Assembly: GCF_001426375.1 (NCBI RefSeq)
Contig: NZ_LMEO01000027.1
Location: 1 to 52,652 of the forward strand
DNA from: Paenibacillus sp. Root444D2
GTDB lineage: Bacteria; Bacillota; Bacilli; Paenibacillales; NBRC-103111
Direction: 5' to 3'
Length of the DNA stretch: 52,652 nucleotides
Positions 11,311 to 20,359 of the stretch are shown here, piece by piece; positions within the stretch are counted from its first letter, which is position 1; the number at the start of each line of letters is the position of its first letter. The position numbers and the translations under genes were made by a program. Under the pieces are notes generated by a model that saw only the letters and a program-made list of their open reading frames with translations, had not been told where the DNA came from and did not search any database.

Positions 11311-11670
11311 GTGGAAAAAATATATAGATTAGCTAAAAGAGAAGACTTCAATAAGGTATATCGGTATGGGAAGTCGATGGCCAATCATCAATTCGTTCTA
11401 TATTATTTGCCTCAACCTAAATTGGAACAGTTTCGACTCGGTGTGTCTGTTAGCAAGAAGGTTGGCAATGCTGTCGTACGAAATCGGCTCAGACGAATGA
11501 TGAAGGAAATTATCCGGCTGAAAAAAGAGAATATGACGCCACATTATGACTACATCTTATTGGCTAGAAAACCAGTTGTTGAAATGGACTATGCCGAGAT
11601 GGAGAAAAGTATCTGGCATGTGATACGCAAAGCTTCTTTATTAAAAAGAAATGATGTCATTAAAAAGTAA
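11311..11670 (+). CDS. rnpA: Ribonuclease P protein component
   Basis: This 119-residue basic protein assists the RNase P RNA in 5' maturation of tRNA. The diagnostic RNR segment is present as VGNAVVRNRLRRMMKE, with GVSVSKKVG just before it. Translation appears to start at GTG (11311) with TGGAG upstream. It has the usual place between rpmH and yidC. Confidence 0.96.
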   Translation: MEKIYRLAKREDFNKVYRYGKSMANHQFVLYYLPQPKLEQFRLGVSVSKKVGNAVVRNRLRRMMKEIIRLKKENMTPHYDYILLARKPVVEMDYAEMEKSIWHVIRKASLLKRNDVIKK

Positions 11671-11741
11671 CGTAATATTTCCTTGCGAGCTGAAGATGTG
11701 TTATAGTTTATGATGGAAAAGATATTTAGGAGGATCTCATT

Positions 11742-12509
11742 TTGACTCGTCGAATTTATATGCTAGCTTCACTCTCAGCGTTGATCTTATTACTGTCCGG
11801 ATGCAGTCCGTCAAGTGCAGCTATGGCACCTATTGATCCGAATACCGCAAGTTTTTTCGTTAAATATTTTGTGTACCCGCTTTCTATGACGCTGGACTGG
11901 TTCGCTGATCATTTATGGGGTCAATACGGATTATCCATCATGGTCGTTACCTTGATCATTCGTTTAATTATTTTGCCGCTTACACTTAAGCAGTATAAAA
12001 GTTCCAAACGGATGCAAGATCTACAGCCAGAGATGAAGAAGCTCAAAGAAAAGTATAAAGATGATGCGAAGAAACAGCAGGAAGAAACAATGAAGCTGTT
12101 TCAGCAAAATGGTGTGAATCCATTAGCAGGATGTTTCCCGATCATTGTTCAAATGCCAATTCTGATTGCTCTTTATCAAGCGATTATGCGTAATGACCAC
12201 ATCCGTGAACATACTTTCCTATGGATGAATCTTGGACAACCGGATCACCTGTACATTCTTCCGTTGATTGCCGCGGCAACGACATTCGTTCAACAAATGT
12301 TTATGTCTTCCCAAATGAATCAACAAATGAAAAGCTTATTATATATTTTCCCAGTTATGATTTTCGTGATGTCCATGAATTTCGCAGCAGCACTTCCGCT
12401 TTACTGGATTTTCGGTAACATCTTCACAATCATTCAGTCTTACTTTATTTATGGTTCTCCTGCATCGCAAAAAGCGGCGCAAAAAAATAAGGGTGGCCTG
12501 TCCAAATGA
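11742..12509 (+). CDS. yidC: Membrane protein insertase YidC/OxaA (SpoIIIJ type)
   Basis: This 255-residue insertase places proteins in the cytoplasmic membrane, alone or with Sec. It begins with a lipoprotein signal peptide whose lipobox is LLSGC with Cys21, as in Gram-positive homologues. Next is a membrane segment with MVVTLIIRLIILPLTLKQYKSSKRM, where the arginine of the hydrophilic groove resides. Three or four further membrane segments include NPLAGCFPIIVQMPILIALYQ. Translation starts at TTG (11742) behind AGGAGG. It overlaps jag by four bases. In Bacillus this homologue is essential for sporulation through the SpoIIIA-Q channel. Confidence 0.95.
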   Translation: MTRRIYMLASLSALILLLSGCSPSSAAMAPIDPNTASFFVKYFVYPLSMTLDWFADHLWGQYGLSIMVVTLIIRLIILPLTLKQYKSSKRMQDLQPEMKKLKEKYKDDAKKQQEETMKLFQQNGVNPLAGCFPIIVQMPILIALYQAIMRNDHIREHTFLWMNLGQPDHLYILPLIAAATTFVQQMFMSSQMNQQMKSLLYIFPVMIFVMSMNFAAALPLYWIFGNIFTIIQSYFIYGSPASQKAAQKNKGGLSK

Positions 12510-13123
12510 AAAAAATTGTGGTGACTGGAAAGACTATTGAGCTAGCGGTTAAATCCGGTTTATCTCAATGGCAAGTTTCCGAGGATCGTGTAAACATTCA
12601 TATTTTGGAGCAACCCTCTCGAGGGTGGTTCGGATTTATTGGTACCAAAGAAGCTAAAGTAGAGCTTGAATTGATTCCAGATCCACTTGAGGAAGCCATT
12701 GCTTTCTTACAAGATATGTTCACAGCGATGCAGATTTCCATCACCATAGATACGCGTAAAGATCGTGAAGGCTATATCTTGAATATGAGTGGCTCTGAAT
12801 TAGGTATTCTCATCGGTAAAAGAGGACAAACACTGGATGCTTTGCAGTATTTGGTGAATATCGTTGCAAACCGGTATGCGAATTCTCACTTTCGTATTAT
12901 CTTAGATGCGGAAAATTTCAGGGATAGACGTAAGAAGACGTTGGAGGAGCTCGCAGTTAGACTCGCCAATCGTGTGATTAAGTCTAAAAAAGAAGTGATT
13001 CTTGAGCCCATGAATTCTCAAGAACGAAAGATTATTCATGCCGAATTACAGGGACATCCAGTTGTAAAAACATACAGTAAAGGCGAAGAACCGAACCGTC
13101 GGGTGGTTATCGCTGTCAAATAA
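12506..13123 (+). CDS. jag: RNA-binding protein KhpB/Jag (SpoIIIJ-associated)
   Basis: The 205-residue protein has an N-terminal Jag domain (about 1-55). A KH domain carries the GxxG loop in LGILIGKRGQTLDALQYL (about 95-112), and a C-terminal R3H domain shows NSQERKIIHAELQ. KhpB proteins bind RNA, usually with KhpA, and influence cell division and elongation. The ATG overlaps the yidC stop as ATGA, so the two are translationally coupled. Confidence 0.95.
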   Translation: MKKIVVTGKTIELAVKSGLSQWQVSEDRVNIHILEQPSRGWFGFIGTKEAKVELELIPDPLEEAIAFLQDMFTAMQISITIDTRKDREGYILNMSGSELGILIGKRGQTLDALQYLVNIVANRYANSHFRIILDAENFRDRRKKTLEELAVRLANRVIKSKKEVILEPMNSQERKIIHAELQGHPVVKTYSKGEEPNRRVVIAVK

Positions 13124-13130
13124 CGCTACC

Positions 13131-13160
13131 GCAATGACTTTGATCATGTCATTGCTTTTT
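13131..13160 (+). terminator. Terminator after jag
   Basis: GCAATGAC (13131-13138) and GTCATTGC (13148-13155) form a perfect 8-bp stem followed by TTTTT. It ends the rpmH-rnpA-yidC-jag unit and separates it from mnmE. Confidence 0.9.
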
Positions 13161-13194
13161 CTTTAAGATGAGGTAAATTCGAGGTGTAAATACT

Positions 13195-14571
13195 ATGTTA
13201 AATGATACGATTGCTGCTATTTCTACACCGCTTGGTGAGGGTGGGATAGCGGTTATTCGTGTGAGCGGAGACGAAGCGGTTCCACTCGTGGAACGTATTT
13301 TTCGCTCTAAAACGAAATTATCTGTTGCTGAGACGCATACGGTACATTATGGATTCATAATAGAACCTGCTTCTGCCCAAAAGGTAGAGGAGGTTCTAGT
13401 TACGTTAATGAAAGCTCCTCGTTCATTTACGATGGAAGACGTCGTGGAGGTCAGCTGTCACGGGGGCATTGTTTCTGTGAAGAAAGTACTTGATCTATTG
13501 CTGCAGCAGGGAGTTCGATTAGCTGAACCGGGTGAGTTCACGAAGCGGGCATTCTTGAATGGCCGGATCGATCTGACCCAGGCTGAAGCGGTAATCGATT
13601 TAATCCGGGCCAAATCGGATAGAGCTTTCAAGGTAGCTTTGAAGCAAGTTGAAGGAAATTTGTCGAAACAAATCAAACATTTACGTTATATATTAGTGGA
13701 ATTGATGGCTCACGTGGAAGTGAATATTGATTATCCTGAGCATGACGTAGAAGAAATGACCAACACTTTCATAAAGAGCAAGTGTGATACGGTAATGCTT
13801 GAAATTGACCGTCTTTTGGTAACCGCTGAGCAAGGGAAGATATTGCGAGAAGGTATTGAAACGGCCATTGTTGGTAAGCCAAATGTCGGAAAATCATCGC
13901 TTCTCAATGAATTAGCGCAGGAGAATCGGGCAATTGTAACGGATATTCCAGGTACAACAAGGGATGTTATTGAGGAGTTCGTGAATATTGGCGGTATTCC
14001 TTTGAAGCTGCTTGATACTGCAGGCATTAGGGAAACGTCAGATCTCGTTGAACAAATCGGAGTTGAGCGTTCGAAGACTGCCTTAGCTGAAGCGGATCTC
14101 ATTTTGTTAGTTCTGAATAGTAATGAAGAGCTCGAATTCGATGAAATTGCGCTTATGAAACAATTAGCGGATAAGCAGACGATTGTCATATTGAATAAGA
14201 CGGATTTAAGTAGAAAGCTGAATATCGAACAGGTTCTGAGTTATTTTCCACATGAACGTATTGTTGAGTTATCACTGATTGAGAATAAAGGTATTGAAGA
14301 TTTAGAAAAAGCAATCGCGGCAATTTTCTTTGAGGGTAAACTAGAATCAAGTGATTTGACGTATGTTAGTAATGTTCGTCATATTTCGCTATTGAAGCAA
14401 GCTAAACGTTCGTTACAAGATGCACTTGATGCTAATGAACAATATGTACCTATTGATATGATACAAATTGATATTCGAGCAGCTTGGGAGCAGCTTGGAG
14501 AGATTATTGGTGATTCCGTAGGAGAATCATTGATCGATCAAATATTTACACAATTTTGCTTAGGAAAATGA
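13195..14571 (+). CDS. mnmE: tRNA modification GTPase MnmE
   Basis: With MnmG this protein adds the carboxymethylaminomethyl or aminomethyl group to wobble uridine 34 of certain tRNAs. It is 458 residues: an N-terminal folate-binding domain, a helical domain, and an inserted G domain with [29 protein letters not shown] and NKTDL. The C-terminal FCLGK supplies the conserved catalytic cysteine. mnmG follows directly. Confidence 0.98.
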   Translation: MLNDTIAAISTPLGEGGIAVIRVSGDEAVPLVERIFRSKTKLSVAETHTVHYGFIIEPASAQKVEEVLVTLMKAPRSFTMEDVVEVSCHGGIVSVKKVLDLLLQQGVRLAEPGEFTKRAFLNGRIDLTQAEAVIDLIRAKSDRAFKVALKQVEGNLSKQIKHLRYILVELMAHVEVNIDYPEHDVEEMTNTFIKSKCDTVMLEIDRLLVTAEQGKILREGIETAIVGKPNVGKSSLLNELAQENRAIVTDIPGTTRDVIEEFVNIGGIPLKLLDTAGIRETSDLVEQIGVERSKTALAEADLILLVLNSNEELEFDEIALMKQLADKQTIVILNKTDLSRKLNIEQVLSYFPHERIVELSLIENKGIEDLEKAIAAIFFEGKLESSDLTYVSNVRHISLLKQAKRSLQDALDANEQYVPIDMIQIDIRAAWEQLGEIIGDSVGESLIDQIFTQFCLGK

Positions 14572-14595
14572 AAACGACAGCATTTGCGTTTTCAT
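14568..14595 (+). other. Hairpin between mnmE and mnmG
   Basis: ATGAAAACG (14568-14576) and CGTTTTCAT (14587-14595) form a 9-bp stem that begins at the mnmE stop codon. No T-run follows, so it is more likely an mRNA-processing or stability element than a terminator. Confidence 0.5.
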
Positions 14596-14617
14596 AAAAG
14601 AGGGAGGGACGTTTATT

Positions 14618-16516
14618 ATGGGATATCATGCAGGTGATTATGATGTTATTGTCATCGGCGCCGGACACGCAGGTTGTGAATCTGCACTGGCTTCAGCACG
14701 CATGGGTTGTAACACGCTTTTATTAACGATTAATTTAGACATGGTCGCATTCATGCCTTGCAATCCATCTATTGGTGGTCCTGCGAAGGGCCACGTTGTT
14801 CGAGAGATTGACGCGCTTGGTGGGGAAATGGGTCGTAACATCGACAAAACGTATATTCAGATGAGAATGCTGAATACAGGCAAAGGCCCCGCGGTACATG
14901 CGCTGCGCGCTCAAGCGGACAAATTTGCTTATCAACATAAAATGAAAGAAACAATCGAAGCGACTCCAAACTTGACATTACGTCAAGGTATGGCTGAAGA
15001 GCTTATTGTTGAAGGCGGCGTATGTAAAGGCGTCATCACTAAAACAGGCGCTGAATATTATTCCAAAGCCATCGTGTTAACGACAGGAACTTATTTAAGA
15101 GGGAAAGTTATTATGGGCGAGCTGATGTATGAGAGCGGACCCAATAATCAACAGCCTTCTGTTAAATTATCGGAATCCTTACGTAAACTTGGATTTGATC
15201 TTGTTCGGTTCAAAACAGGGACACCGCCTCGCGTTCACAAGGATACAATTGATTTTAGCAAAACTGAAATTCAACCTGGTGATGATGAGCCTAAATTTTT
15301 CTCATTTGAGACAAAAGCAGCTGAGATTGGTGGTAATGAGCAGCTGCCATGTTGGTTAACGTACACGTCTGAGGAAACGCATAACATTATTAATTCTAAT
15401 TTACACCGTGCACCGATGTTCTCGGGGGCTATTGAAGGAACAGGACCAAGATATTGCCCATCTATTGAGGATAAAATCGTTCGATTTGCTGATAAACCTA
15501 AGCATCAAATCTTTCTAGAACCAGAGGGACGTAATACTTCGGAATATTATGTTCAAGGGTTATCAACGAGCATGCCGGAAGATGTTCAATTGGGTATTTT
15601 GCGCTCGATCCCTGGATTAGAGAAAGTGGAAATGATGCGTACCGGTTATGCTATTGAATATGATGCGGTAGTTCCTACTCAGCTGAAACCATCTTTGGAG
15701 ACGAAATTGGTAAGTGGATTATTCACTGCTGGACAAATTAATGGAACATCAGGCTACGAGGAAGCTGCTGGTCAAGGGGTTATGGCTGGTATTAATGCGG
15801 CTCGTAAAGTTCTAGAAAAAGAAGCTATCGTTCTGGATAGATCGGAAGGATATATCGGTGTTCTGATTGATGATCTTGTAACCAAGGGGACGAATGAACC
15901 TTATCGTCTGCTAACATCACGCGCTGAATATCGTTTACTTCTTCGCCATGATAATGCTGACCTAAGACTAACGCCAATTGGTCATGATATCGGGCTTATT
16001 TCAGACGAACGATACGCTGCATTTCTAAATAAGAAGGCTTTGATAGATCAAGAAATTGAACGCTTGACTAACGTGAAGGTTAAACCTGAGCCTCATGTGC
16101 AGGAATTATTAGAGAGTTTGGAAAGTGTGCAGCTGAACAATTCTGTACCAGCCATTTCGCTGCTTCGTCGCCCTGAGATTGAATATAAACATATTGAACA
16201 AATGACTCCTTCTCCACTTGAGCTTGATGATGAAATGAAAGAACAAGTAGGAATTCAAGTGAAATATGCTGGTTATATCGAAAAACAAAGCAATCAAGTT
16301 GAACGTTTGCGTAAGATGGAGAAAAAGAAAATTCCGGATGACATCGAGTATAGCGAAATACACGGGATTGCGACGGAAGCTAAGCAGAAGTTAGCTAAAA
16401 TTCGTCCGATATCTATTGGGCAAGCATCTCGTATCGGCGGCGTTACACCTTCGGATATTTCTATCCTGCTCGTTTATTTGGAACACTACAACAGAGTCAT
16501 TGCGGCTAGAGGTTAA
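14618..16516 (+). CDS. mnmG: tRNA uridine-5-carboxymethylaminomethyl modification enzyme MnmG
   Basis: This 632-residue FAD enzyme is the partner of MnmE in modifying wobble uridine 34. The dinucleotide-binding motif [18 protein letters not shown] is near the N-terminus. Conserved [12 protein letters not shown] and [13 protein letters not shown] follow, then [13 protein letters not shown], and a C-terminal helical tRNA-binding region with [22 protein letters not shown] precedes the ATG. The gap to rsmG is only three bases, the usual mnmE-mnmG-rsmG order. Confidence 0.98.
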   Translation: MGYHAGDYDVIVIGAGHAGCESALASARMGCNTLLLTINLDMVAFMPCNPSIGGPAKGHVVREIDALGGEMGRNIDKTYIQMRMLNTGKGPAVHALRAQADKFAYQHKMKETIEATPNLTLRQGMAEELIVEGGVCKGVITKTGAEYYSKAIVLTTGTYLRGKVIMGELMYESGPNNQQPSVKLSESLRKLGFDLVRFKTGTPPRVHKDTIDFSKTEIQPGDDEPKFFSFETKAAEIGGNEQLPCWLTYTSEETHNIINSNLHRAPMFSGAIEGTGPRYCPSIEDKIVRFADKPKHQIFLEPEGRNTSEYYVQGLSTSMPEDVQLGILRSIPGLEKVEMMRTGYAIEYDAVVPTQLKPSLETKLVSGLFTAGQINGTSGYEEAAGQGVMAGINAARKVLEKEAIVLDRSEGYIGVLIDDLVTKGTNEPYRLLTSRAEYRLLLRHDNADLRLTPIGHDIGLISDERYAAFLNKKALIDQEIERLTNVKVKPEPHVQELLESLESVQLNNSVPAISLLRRPEIEYKHIEQMTPSPLELDDEMKEQVGIQVKYAGYIEKQSNQVERLRKMEKKKIPDDIEYSEIHGIATEAKQKLAKIRPISIGQASRIGGVTPSDISILLVYLEHYNRVIAARG

Positions 16517-16519
16517 TTC

Positions 16520-17248
16520 ATGGATCCTATTCAACAACAATTTGTTCAATTATTAGAAAAACAAGACATTTCTCTTTCTTCACTACAGCTTGATCAATTT
16601 GAGTTGTATTACAAGACTCTTGTAGAGTGGAACGAGAAAATGAATTTAACGGGTATTACAGAGAGAGAGCAGGTTTATTTAAAACATTTTTATGACTCTC
16701 TTTCTGTTTCTTTTAATTATAATGTGGGACAAGTATCATCCGTTGCAGATATTGGCTCTGGAGCTGGATTTCCGAGTATTCCTTTGAAAATTGCTTTTCC
16801 ACATCTTAAAATTACGATCGTGGATTCTTTGAATAAACGTATCTTATTTTTGAGAGAGTTAGTTTTGCAACTCGGGCTTACGGATACCGAATGTGTTCAT
16901 GGTAGAGCAGAGGACATTGCTAGATTACCTAAATATCGAGATCAATTTGATTTGGTTACTGCTAGAGCTGTTGCACGATTGCAGGTTCTAAATGAATTTT
17001 GCCTTCCTTTTGTTAAGAAAGGCGGTACGTTCATTGCGATGAAAGGTTCAGAGATTGATGAGGAACTCAGCGAGGCATCATTCAGTTTAGCAGAGTTGAG
17101 AGGGAAGGTAATCAAGGTGAATCGTATGCAGCTACCGATCGAGGAATCGATCCGGCATTTTGTAGAGATTCACAAATTAGCTTCGACTCCCGCTAAGTAT
17201 CCTAGAAAAGCGGGTATCCCGCTGAAAGAGCCTTTAATCAAATTGTGA
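16520..17248 (+). CDS. rsmG: 16S rRNA (guanine-N7) methyltransferase RsmG
   Basis: This 242-residue class I methyltransferase modifies guanine 527 (E. coli numbering) of 16S rRNA. The SAM-binding motif VADIGSGAGFPSIPLKI is near residue 75 and VTARAVARL near residue 150. It is translated from the mnmG transcript. A parS site begins four bases after its stop codon. Confidence 0.96.
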   Translation: MDPIQQQFVQLLEKQDISLSSLQLDQFELYYKTLVEWNEKMNLTGITEREQVYLKHFYDSLSVSFNYNVGQVSSVADIGSGAGFPSIPLKIAFPHLKITIVDSLNKRILFLRELVLQLGLTDTECVHGRAEDIARLPKYRDQFDLVTARAVARLQVLNEFCLPFVKKGGTFIAMKGSEIDEELSEASFSLAELRGKVIKVNRMQLPIEESIRHFVEIHKLASTPAKYPRKAGIPLKEPLIKL

Positions 17249-17251
17249 ATT

Positions 17252-17267
17252 TGTTCCACGTGAAACA
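17252..17267. promoter_or_regulatory. parS: parS site 1
   Basis: TGTTCCACGTGAAACA matches the ParB-binding consensus TGTTNCACGTGAAACA at every fixed position. It lies between rsmG and noc, about 7 kb from oriC. It nucleates ParB spreading for chromosome segregation. Confidence 0.95.
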
Positions 17268-17442
17268 TTTACATGGATTCGACTGTCAAAATAGAAGGAA
17301 ATACAGACTCTATGTTGAATTAATAATAGAGTGAATTTAACTTAGTTTATTAGTAATTTCAAGAGATTACACTTGTCACACTTCGACGTAATATTAACAA
17401 AATGTTTTCGTTCGTTGAAAAGAAAGATTAGGTTTACACTTT

Positions 17443-17534
17443 TGCTTCGCATCAACCTTGACAAACGCAACCGTCCATAATGGACGAAGGTGCCGTTTAT
17501 CCTTGTGTAGGACGAAGAGGTCGTCTATCTTTGG
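17443..17534 (+). repeat. Recurrent hairpin leader element, copy A (noc leader, with a degenerate second copy)
   Basis: TGCTTCGCA (17443-17451) is followed by a hairpin CGTCCA/TGGACG (17472-17477, 17481-17486), GACGAAG, and CGTTTATCCTTG (17494-17505). A degraded second copy of the 3' half, from GACGAAG at 17511 to about 17534, follows immediately. Similar elements stand at 20283-20352 and 44703-44768. In the spacer between parS (17267) and noc (17584) I see no other clear feature. Confidence 0.55.
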
Positions 17535-17583
17535 ATCATTTTGGTCGCTTAAACTACGGGAAGAGTTGGTGGTAAGTTTTCCT

Positions 17584-18399
17584 ATGAAAGAACAAATTTC
17601 AAAGCTATTTGGCCTAACAGATCGATCAACGACTGACGAGGTCAAGAACATATCGGTGAATAGCATTATTCCAAGTCCGTATCAGCCAAGGTTATTGTTT
17701 GATGATGATCGAATTGATGAACTCATGCAAACGATTCGCACACATGGGATTATTCAACCCATCGTTGTCAGAGTTAAAAACAACACGTTCGAGCTAATTG
17801 CCGGTGAACGACGTCTAAGAGCTGTTAAAAAGCTTGGTCTGGATACAATCCCTGCGATTGTACGTGATTTCAATGATTCTCAAGCAGCGTCTATTGCTCT
17901 TATTGAAAATTTACAGCGTGAAGGACTTACTGCAATAGAAGAGGCAGCAGCTTATCAACAGTTAATAGAGATGCATGATTTAACACAGGAAAGCTTAGCG
18001 CAGCGTCTTGGTAAAAGCCAATCAACGATTGCAAATAAGATTCGATTATTGCATCTAAGCGAGCCAGTTAAAATGGCATTAATGGAACGTAAAATTACTG
18101 AACGTCATGCCAGAGCGTTATTGGCGCTTGATCAAGAAGAATTGCAAGTAAAAGTTCTCGAAGAAGTTATCGCCAAAGAGCTCAACGTAAAGCAAACAGA
18201 AATTAAAATTAATTTTTTGAAGGAAGCTACTAAGCTAAAGAAATCTCGTCGCGTCTCATTTACGAAGGATGTTCGTTTAGCTTTAAATACGATTCGTCAA
18301 TCCGTAGAGATGGTTTCGAGTTCTGGTTTGAATATTAATACGTCTGAGCAAGATCATGATGATCATTACGAAATTATAATTAAGATTCCTAAACGATAA
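17584..18399 (+). CDS. noc: Nucleoid occlusion protein Noc (ParB family)
   Basis: This ParB-like CTPase binds its own sites across the chromosome and stops division-septum assembly over the nucleoid. The frame is open from 17458, but I place the start at ATG 17584 (MKEQISKLFGLTDRSTT), which gives 271 residues and an amphipathic N-terminus like the membrane-targeting helix of B. subtilis Noc. The CTP-binding ParB core contains GERRLRAVKKLG, and the helix-turn-helix is in ESLAQRLGKSQSTIANKIRL. The ribosome site GGTGGTAAG is weak. It has its own leader and terminator. Confidence 0.92.
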   Translation: MKEQISKLFGLTDRSTTDEVKNISVNSIIPSPYQPRLLFDDDRIDELMQTIRTHGIIQPIVVRVKNNTFELIAGERRLRAVKKLGLDTIPAIVRDFNDSQAASIALIENLQREGLTAIEEAAAYQQLIEMHDLTQESLAQRLGKSQSTIANKIRLLHLSEPVKMALMERKITERHARALLALDQEELQVKVLEEVIAKELNVKQTEIKINFLKEATKLKKSRRVSFTKDVRLALNTIRQSVEMVSSSGLNINTSEQDHDDHYEIIIKIPKR

Positions 18400-18420
18400 T
18401 AAAGCATTTATTGCTACCTT

Positions 18421-18443
18421 AAACGGCGCAAGCCGTTTTTTTG
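18421..18443 (+). terminator. noc terminator
   Basis: AACGGC (18422-18427) and GCCGTT (18432-18437) form a stem with a GCAA tetraloop and a T-run. It separates noc from parAB. Confidence 0.9.
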
Positions 18444-18560
18444 CATCTTATGGACATAAACTATCAAATATTGATAAGGTAACTCGCTCATAGATATGTT
18501 AAGATAGTAGTACTGCTTTAGTATGGCATTTGGAACATAAGCGATTGAGGTGAAATGGTT

Positions 18561-19319
18561 TTGTCTAAAATAATTGCAATAACAAATCAGAAAGGTGGCG
18601 TCGGTAAGACGACAACTTCTGTGAATTTAGGTGCTTCCCTAGCCTCTTTAGGGAAAAGGGTGCTTCTCGTTGACATCGACCCACAAGGCAATACAACAAG
18701 TGGTATTGGTGTAAACAAAGCGGATGTTGTTAATTGTATTTATGATGTACTAATTAATGACGTTCACCCCAAAGATGCAACGGTTGAAACTAATGTTCCA
18801 AATCTCAAAATAGTACCTGCTACGATTCAGTTAGCTGGGGCTGAAATAGAACTTGTTCCAACGATTTCAAGAGAAGTACGGTTAAAGAAATCCCTCCAGT
18901 TAGTGAAACATTTATATGATTACATCCTTATTGATTGTCCTCCGTCACTAGGCCTTCTAACCATTAACTCATTAACTGCTGCCGATTCTGTCATTATCCC
19001 AATTCAATGTGAATACTATGCGCTTGAAGGATTAAGCCAACTGCTCAATACCGTTCGCTTAGTTCAAAAGCATCTTAATACAGGGCTTCAAATTGAAGGT
19101 GTTTTATTGACTATGTTTGATGCTAGAACTAACCTTGGTATACAGGTTATTGAAGAAGTAAAAAAATACTTCCAAACAAAAGTATATCAAACGATTATTC
19201 CAAGAAATGTTCGCTTAAGTGAAGCGCCCAGTCATGGACAATCCATTATTACGTATGATCCTAGATCAAAAGGCGCGGAAGTGTATTTAGAGCTTGCGAA
19301 GGAAGTGATCTCTGTATGA
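18561..19319 (+). CDS. parA: Chromosome-partitioning ATPase ParA (Soj)
   Basis: This 252-residue deviant Walker A ATPase binds DNA non-specifically and moves ParB-parS complexes; in Bacillus it also regulates DnaA. The signature KGGVGKTT is at residues 11-18. An ATG at 18555 is in frame, but GAGGTGA ends one base before it. The TTG at 18561 (MSKIIAITNQ) has correct spacing and matches the family start, so I prefer it. Its stop overlaps parB by four bases. Confidence 0.95.
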   Translation: MSKIIAITNQKGGVGKTTTSVNLGASLASLGKRVLLVDIDPQGNTTSGIGVNKADVVNCIYDVLINDVHPKDATVETNVPNLKIVPATIQLAGAEIELVPTISREVRLKKSLQLVKHLYDYILIDCPPSLGLLTINSLTAADSVIIPIQCEYYALEGLSQLLNTVRLVQKHLNTGLQIEGVLLTMFDARTNLGIQVIEEVKKYFQTKVYQTIIPRNVRLSEAPSHGQSIITYDPRSKGAEVYLELAKEVISV

Positions 19320-20188
19320 CCAAAGGCCTTTCTAAAGGTTTAGGTAAGGGATTGGATGCTTTAATTACTTCTTTACATATTGATGAAAGTGATAAAGTTA
19401 TCCAAATTCCATTATCCCAATTGAGAGCAAACCCTTATCAACCTAGAAAAAATTTCAATGAAGATAGTATTAGAGAGTTAGCAGATTCAATTAAGGAACA
19501 TGGTGTTATTCAACCGATTATTGTTCGTAAAGTTCTCAAAGGATATGAGATCATTGCGGGTGAGCGGAGATTCCGTGCTTCTCAAGTAACAGGGATAGCG
19601 ACGATTCCTGCTGTTGAAAGAAACTTCTCGGATCAACAAGTCATGGAAATCGCTTTGATTGAGAATGTACAACGTGAAGATCTCAACGCGATGGAAATTG
19701 CTTTTGCTTACCAAGGTATCATTGATCAGTTTTCTCTAACACAAGAAGAGCTTTCTGCGAAGGTTGGAAAGAGTAGATCGCATATTGCTAACTTTCTGAG
19801 ATTGCTGCAACTGCCAGAATCCATTAAACAATATGTTTCACGTGGAACATTATCAATGGGACATGCTAGAGCCATTGTGGGTGTAAAGGACGATAAGGTG
19901 AAGAAAGAACTCGCTGAAACGACCATCAGTAAACAATGGAGTGTACGTGAGCTTGAAGAAGCTGTGAAAACGTTAGAAGAGACACCTGGGCAAGAAAAAG
20001 AAAGAAGTAAGCAAAAAGAAAAGAATAGAGATCCATACATTAATCAAGCCGAAGATCAGTTGAGAGATATTTACCGCACGACGGTGAAAATCAAAAATCA
20101 GCAGGATAAAGGTAAGATTGAACTTCTCTATTATTCCAAAGACGATTTAAACCGTCTGCTAGAATTACTTCAAGGTAAAATCTCTTAA
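19316..20188 (+). CDS. parB: Chromosome-partitioning protein ParB (Spo0J)
   Basis: This 290-residue CTP-dependent clamp loads at parS. The N-terminus has the ParA-activating peptide KGLGKGLDALI. The CTP-binding motif GERRFRASQ follows near residue 82. The helix-turn-helix in EELSAKVGKSRSHIANFLRL reads parS, and the C-terminal part dimerises. A parS site lies inside the gene, as in Bacillus. Confidence 0.97.
   Translation: MTKGLSKGLGKGLDALITSLHIDESDKVIQIPLSQLRANPYQPRKNFNEDSIRELADSIKEHGVIQPIIVRKVLKGYEIIAGERRFRASQVTGIATIPAVERNFSDQQVMEIALIENVQREDLNAMEIAFAYQGIIDQFSLTQEELSAKVGKSRSHIANFLRLLQLPESIKQYVSRGTLSMGHARAIVGVKDDKVKKELAETTISKQWSVRELEEAVKTLEETPGQEKERSKQKEKNRDPYINQAEDQLRDIYRTTVKIKNQQDKGKIELLYYSKDDLNRLLELLQGKIS
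19834..19849. promoter_or_regulatory. parS: parS site 2 (inside parB)
   Basis: TGTTTCACGTGGAACA is the exact reverse complement of parS site 1. It encodes part of ParB just after the helix-turn-helix, the same location as the parS inside B. subtilis spo0J. Confidence 0.95.
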
Positions 20189-20195
20189 AATTAGA

Positions 20196-20247
20196 TAGCA
20201 TACCGATGGTTTTCTTTCGAACTGAAAGATCAAACTAAGGTATGCTA
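20196..20247 (+). terminator. Long hairpin after parB, possible terminator
   Basis: TAGCATACC (20196-20204) pairs with GGTATGCTA (20239-20247), enclosing a smaller CTTTC/GAAAG hairpin. It is followed by TATTTATG rather than a strong T-run, so termination may be partial. Confidence 0.5.
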
Positions 20248-20282
20248 TATTTATGAGTTGATGAGTAAGTTTACAACTAACG

Positions 20283-20352
20283 TGCTTCGCACAAGCTTAT
20301 CAAGCGTGCTCGTCTTTAAGGAAGGCGAGAGCCGTTTATCCATGAGAGAGGG
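20283..20352 (+). repeat. Recurrent hairpin leader element, copy C
   Basis: TGCTTCGCA (20283-20291), a hairpin of CTCGTCT and AGGCGAG, then CGTTTATCC (20333-20341) and GAGAGAGG. The distance from TGCTTCGCA to CGTTTATCC is 50 bases here and 51 in the noc copy. The 3' end of the element supplies or abuts the ribosome-binding site of the next gene. Confidence 0.55.
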
Positions 20353-20359
20353 TGACAAA

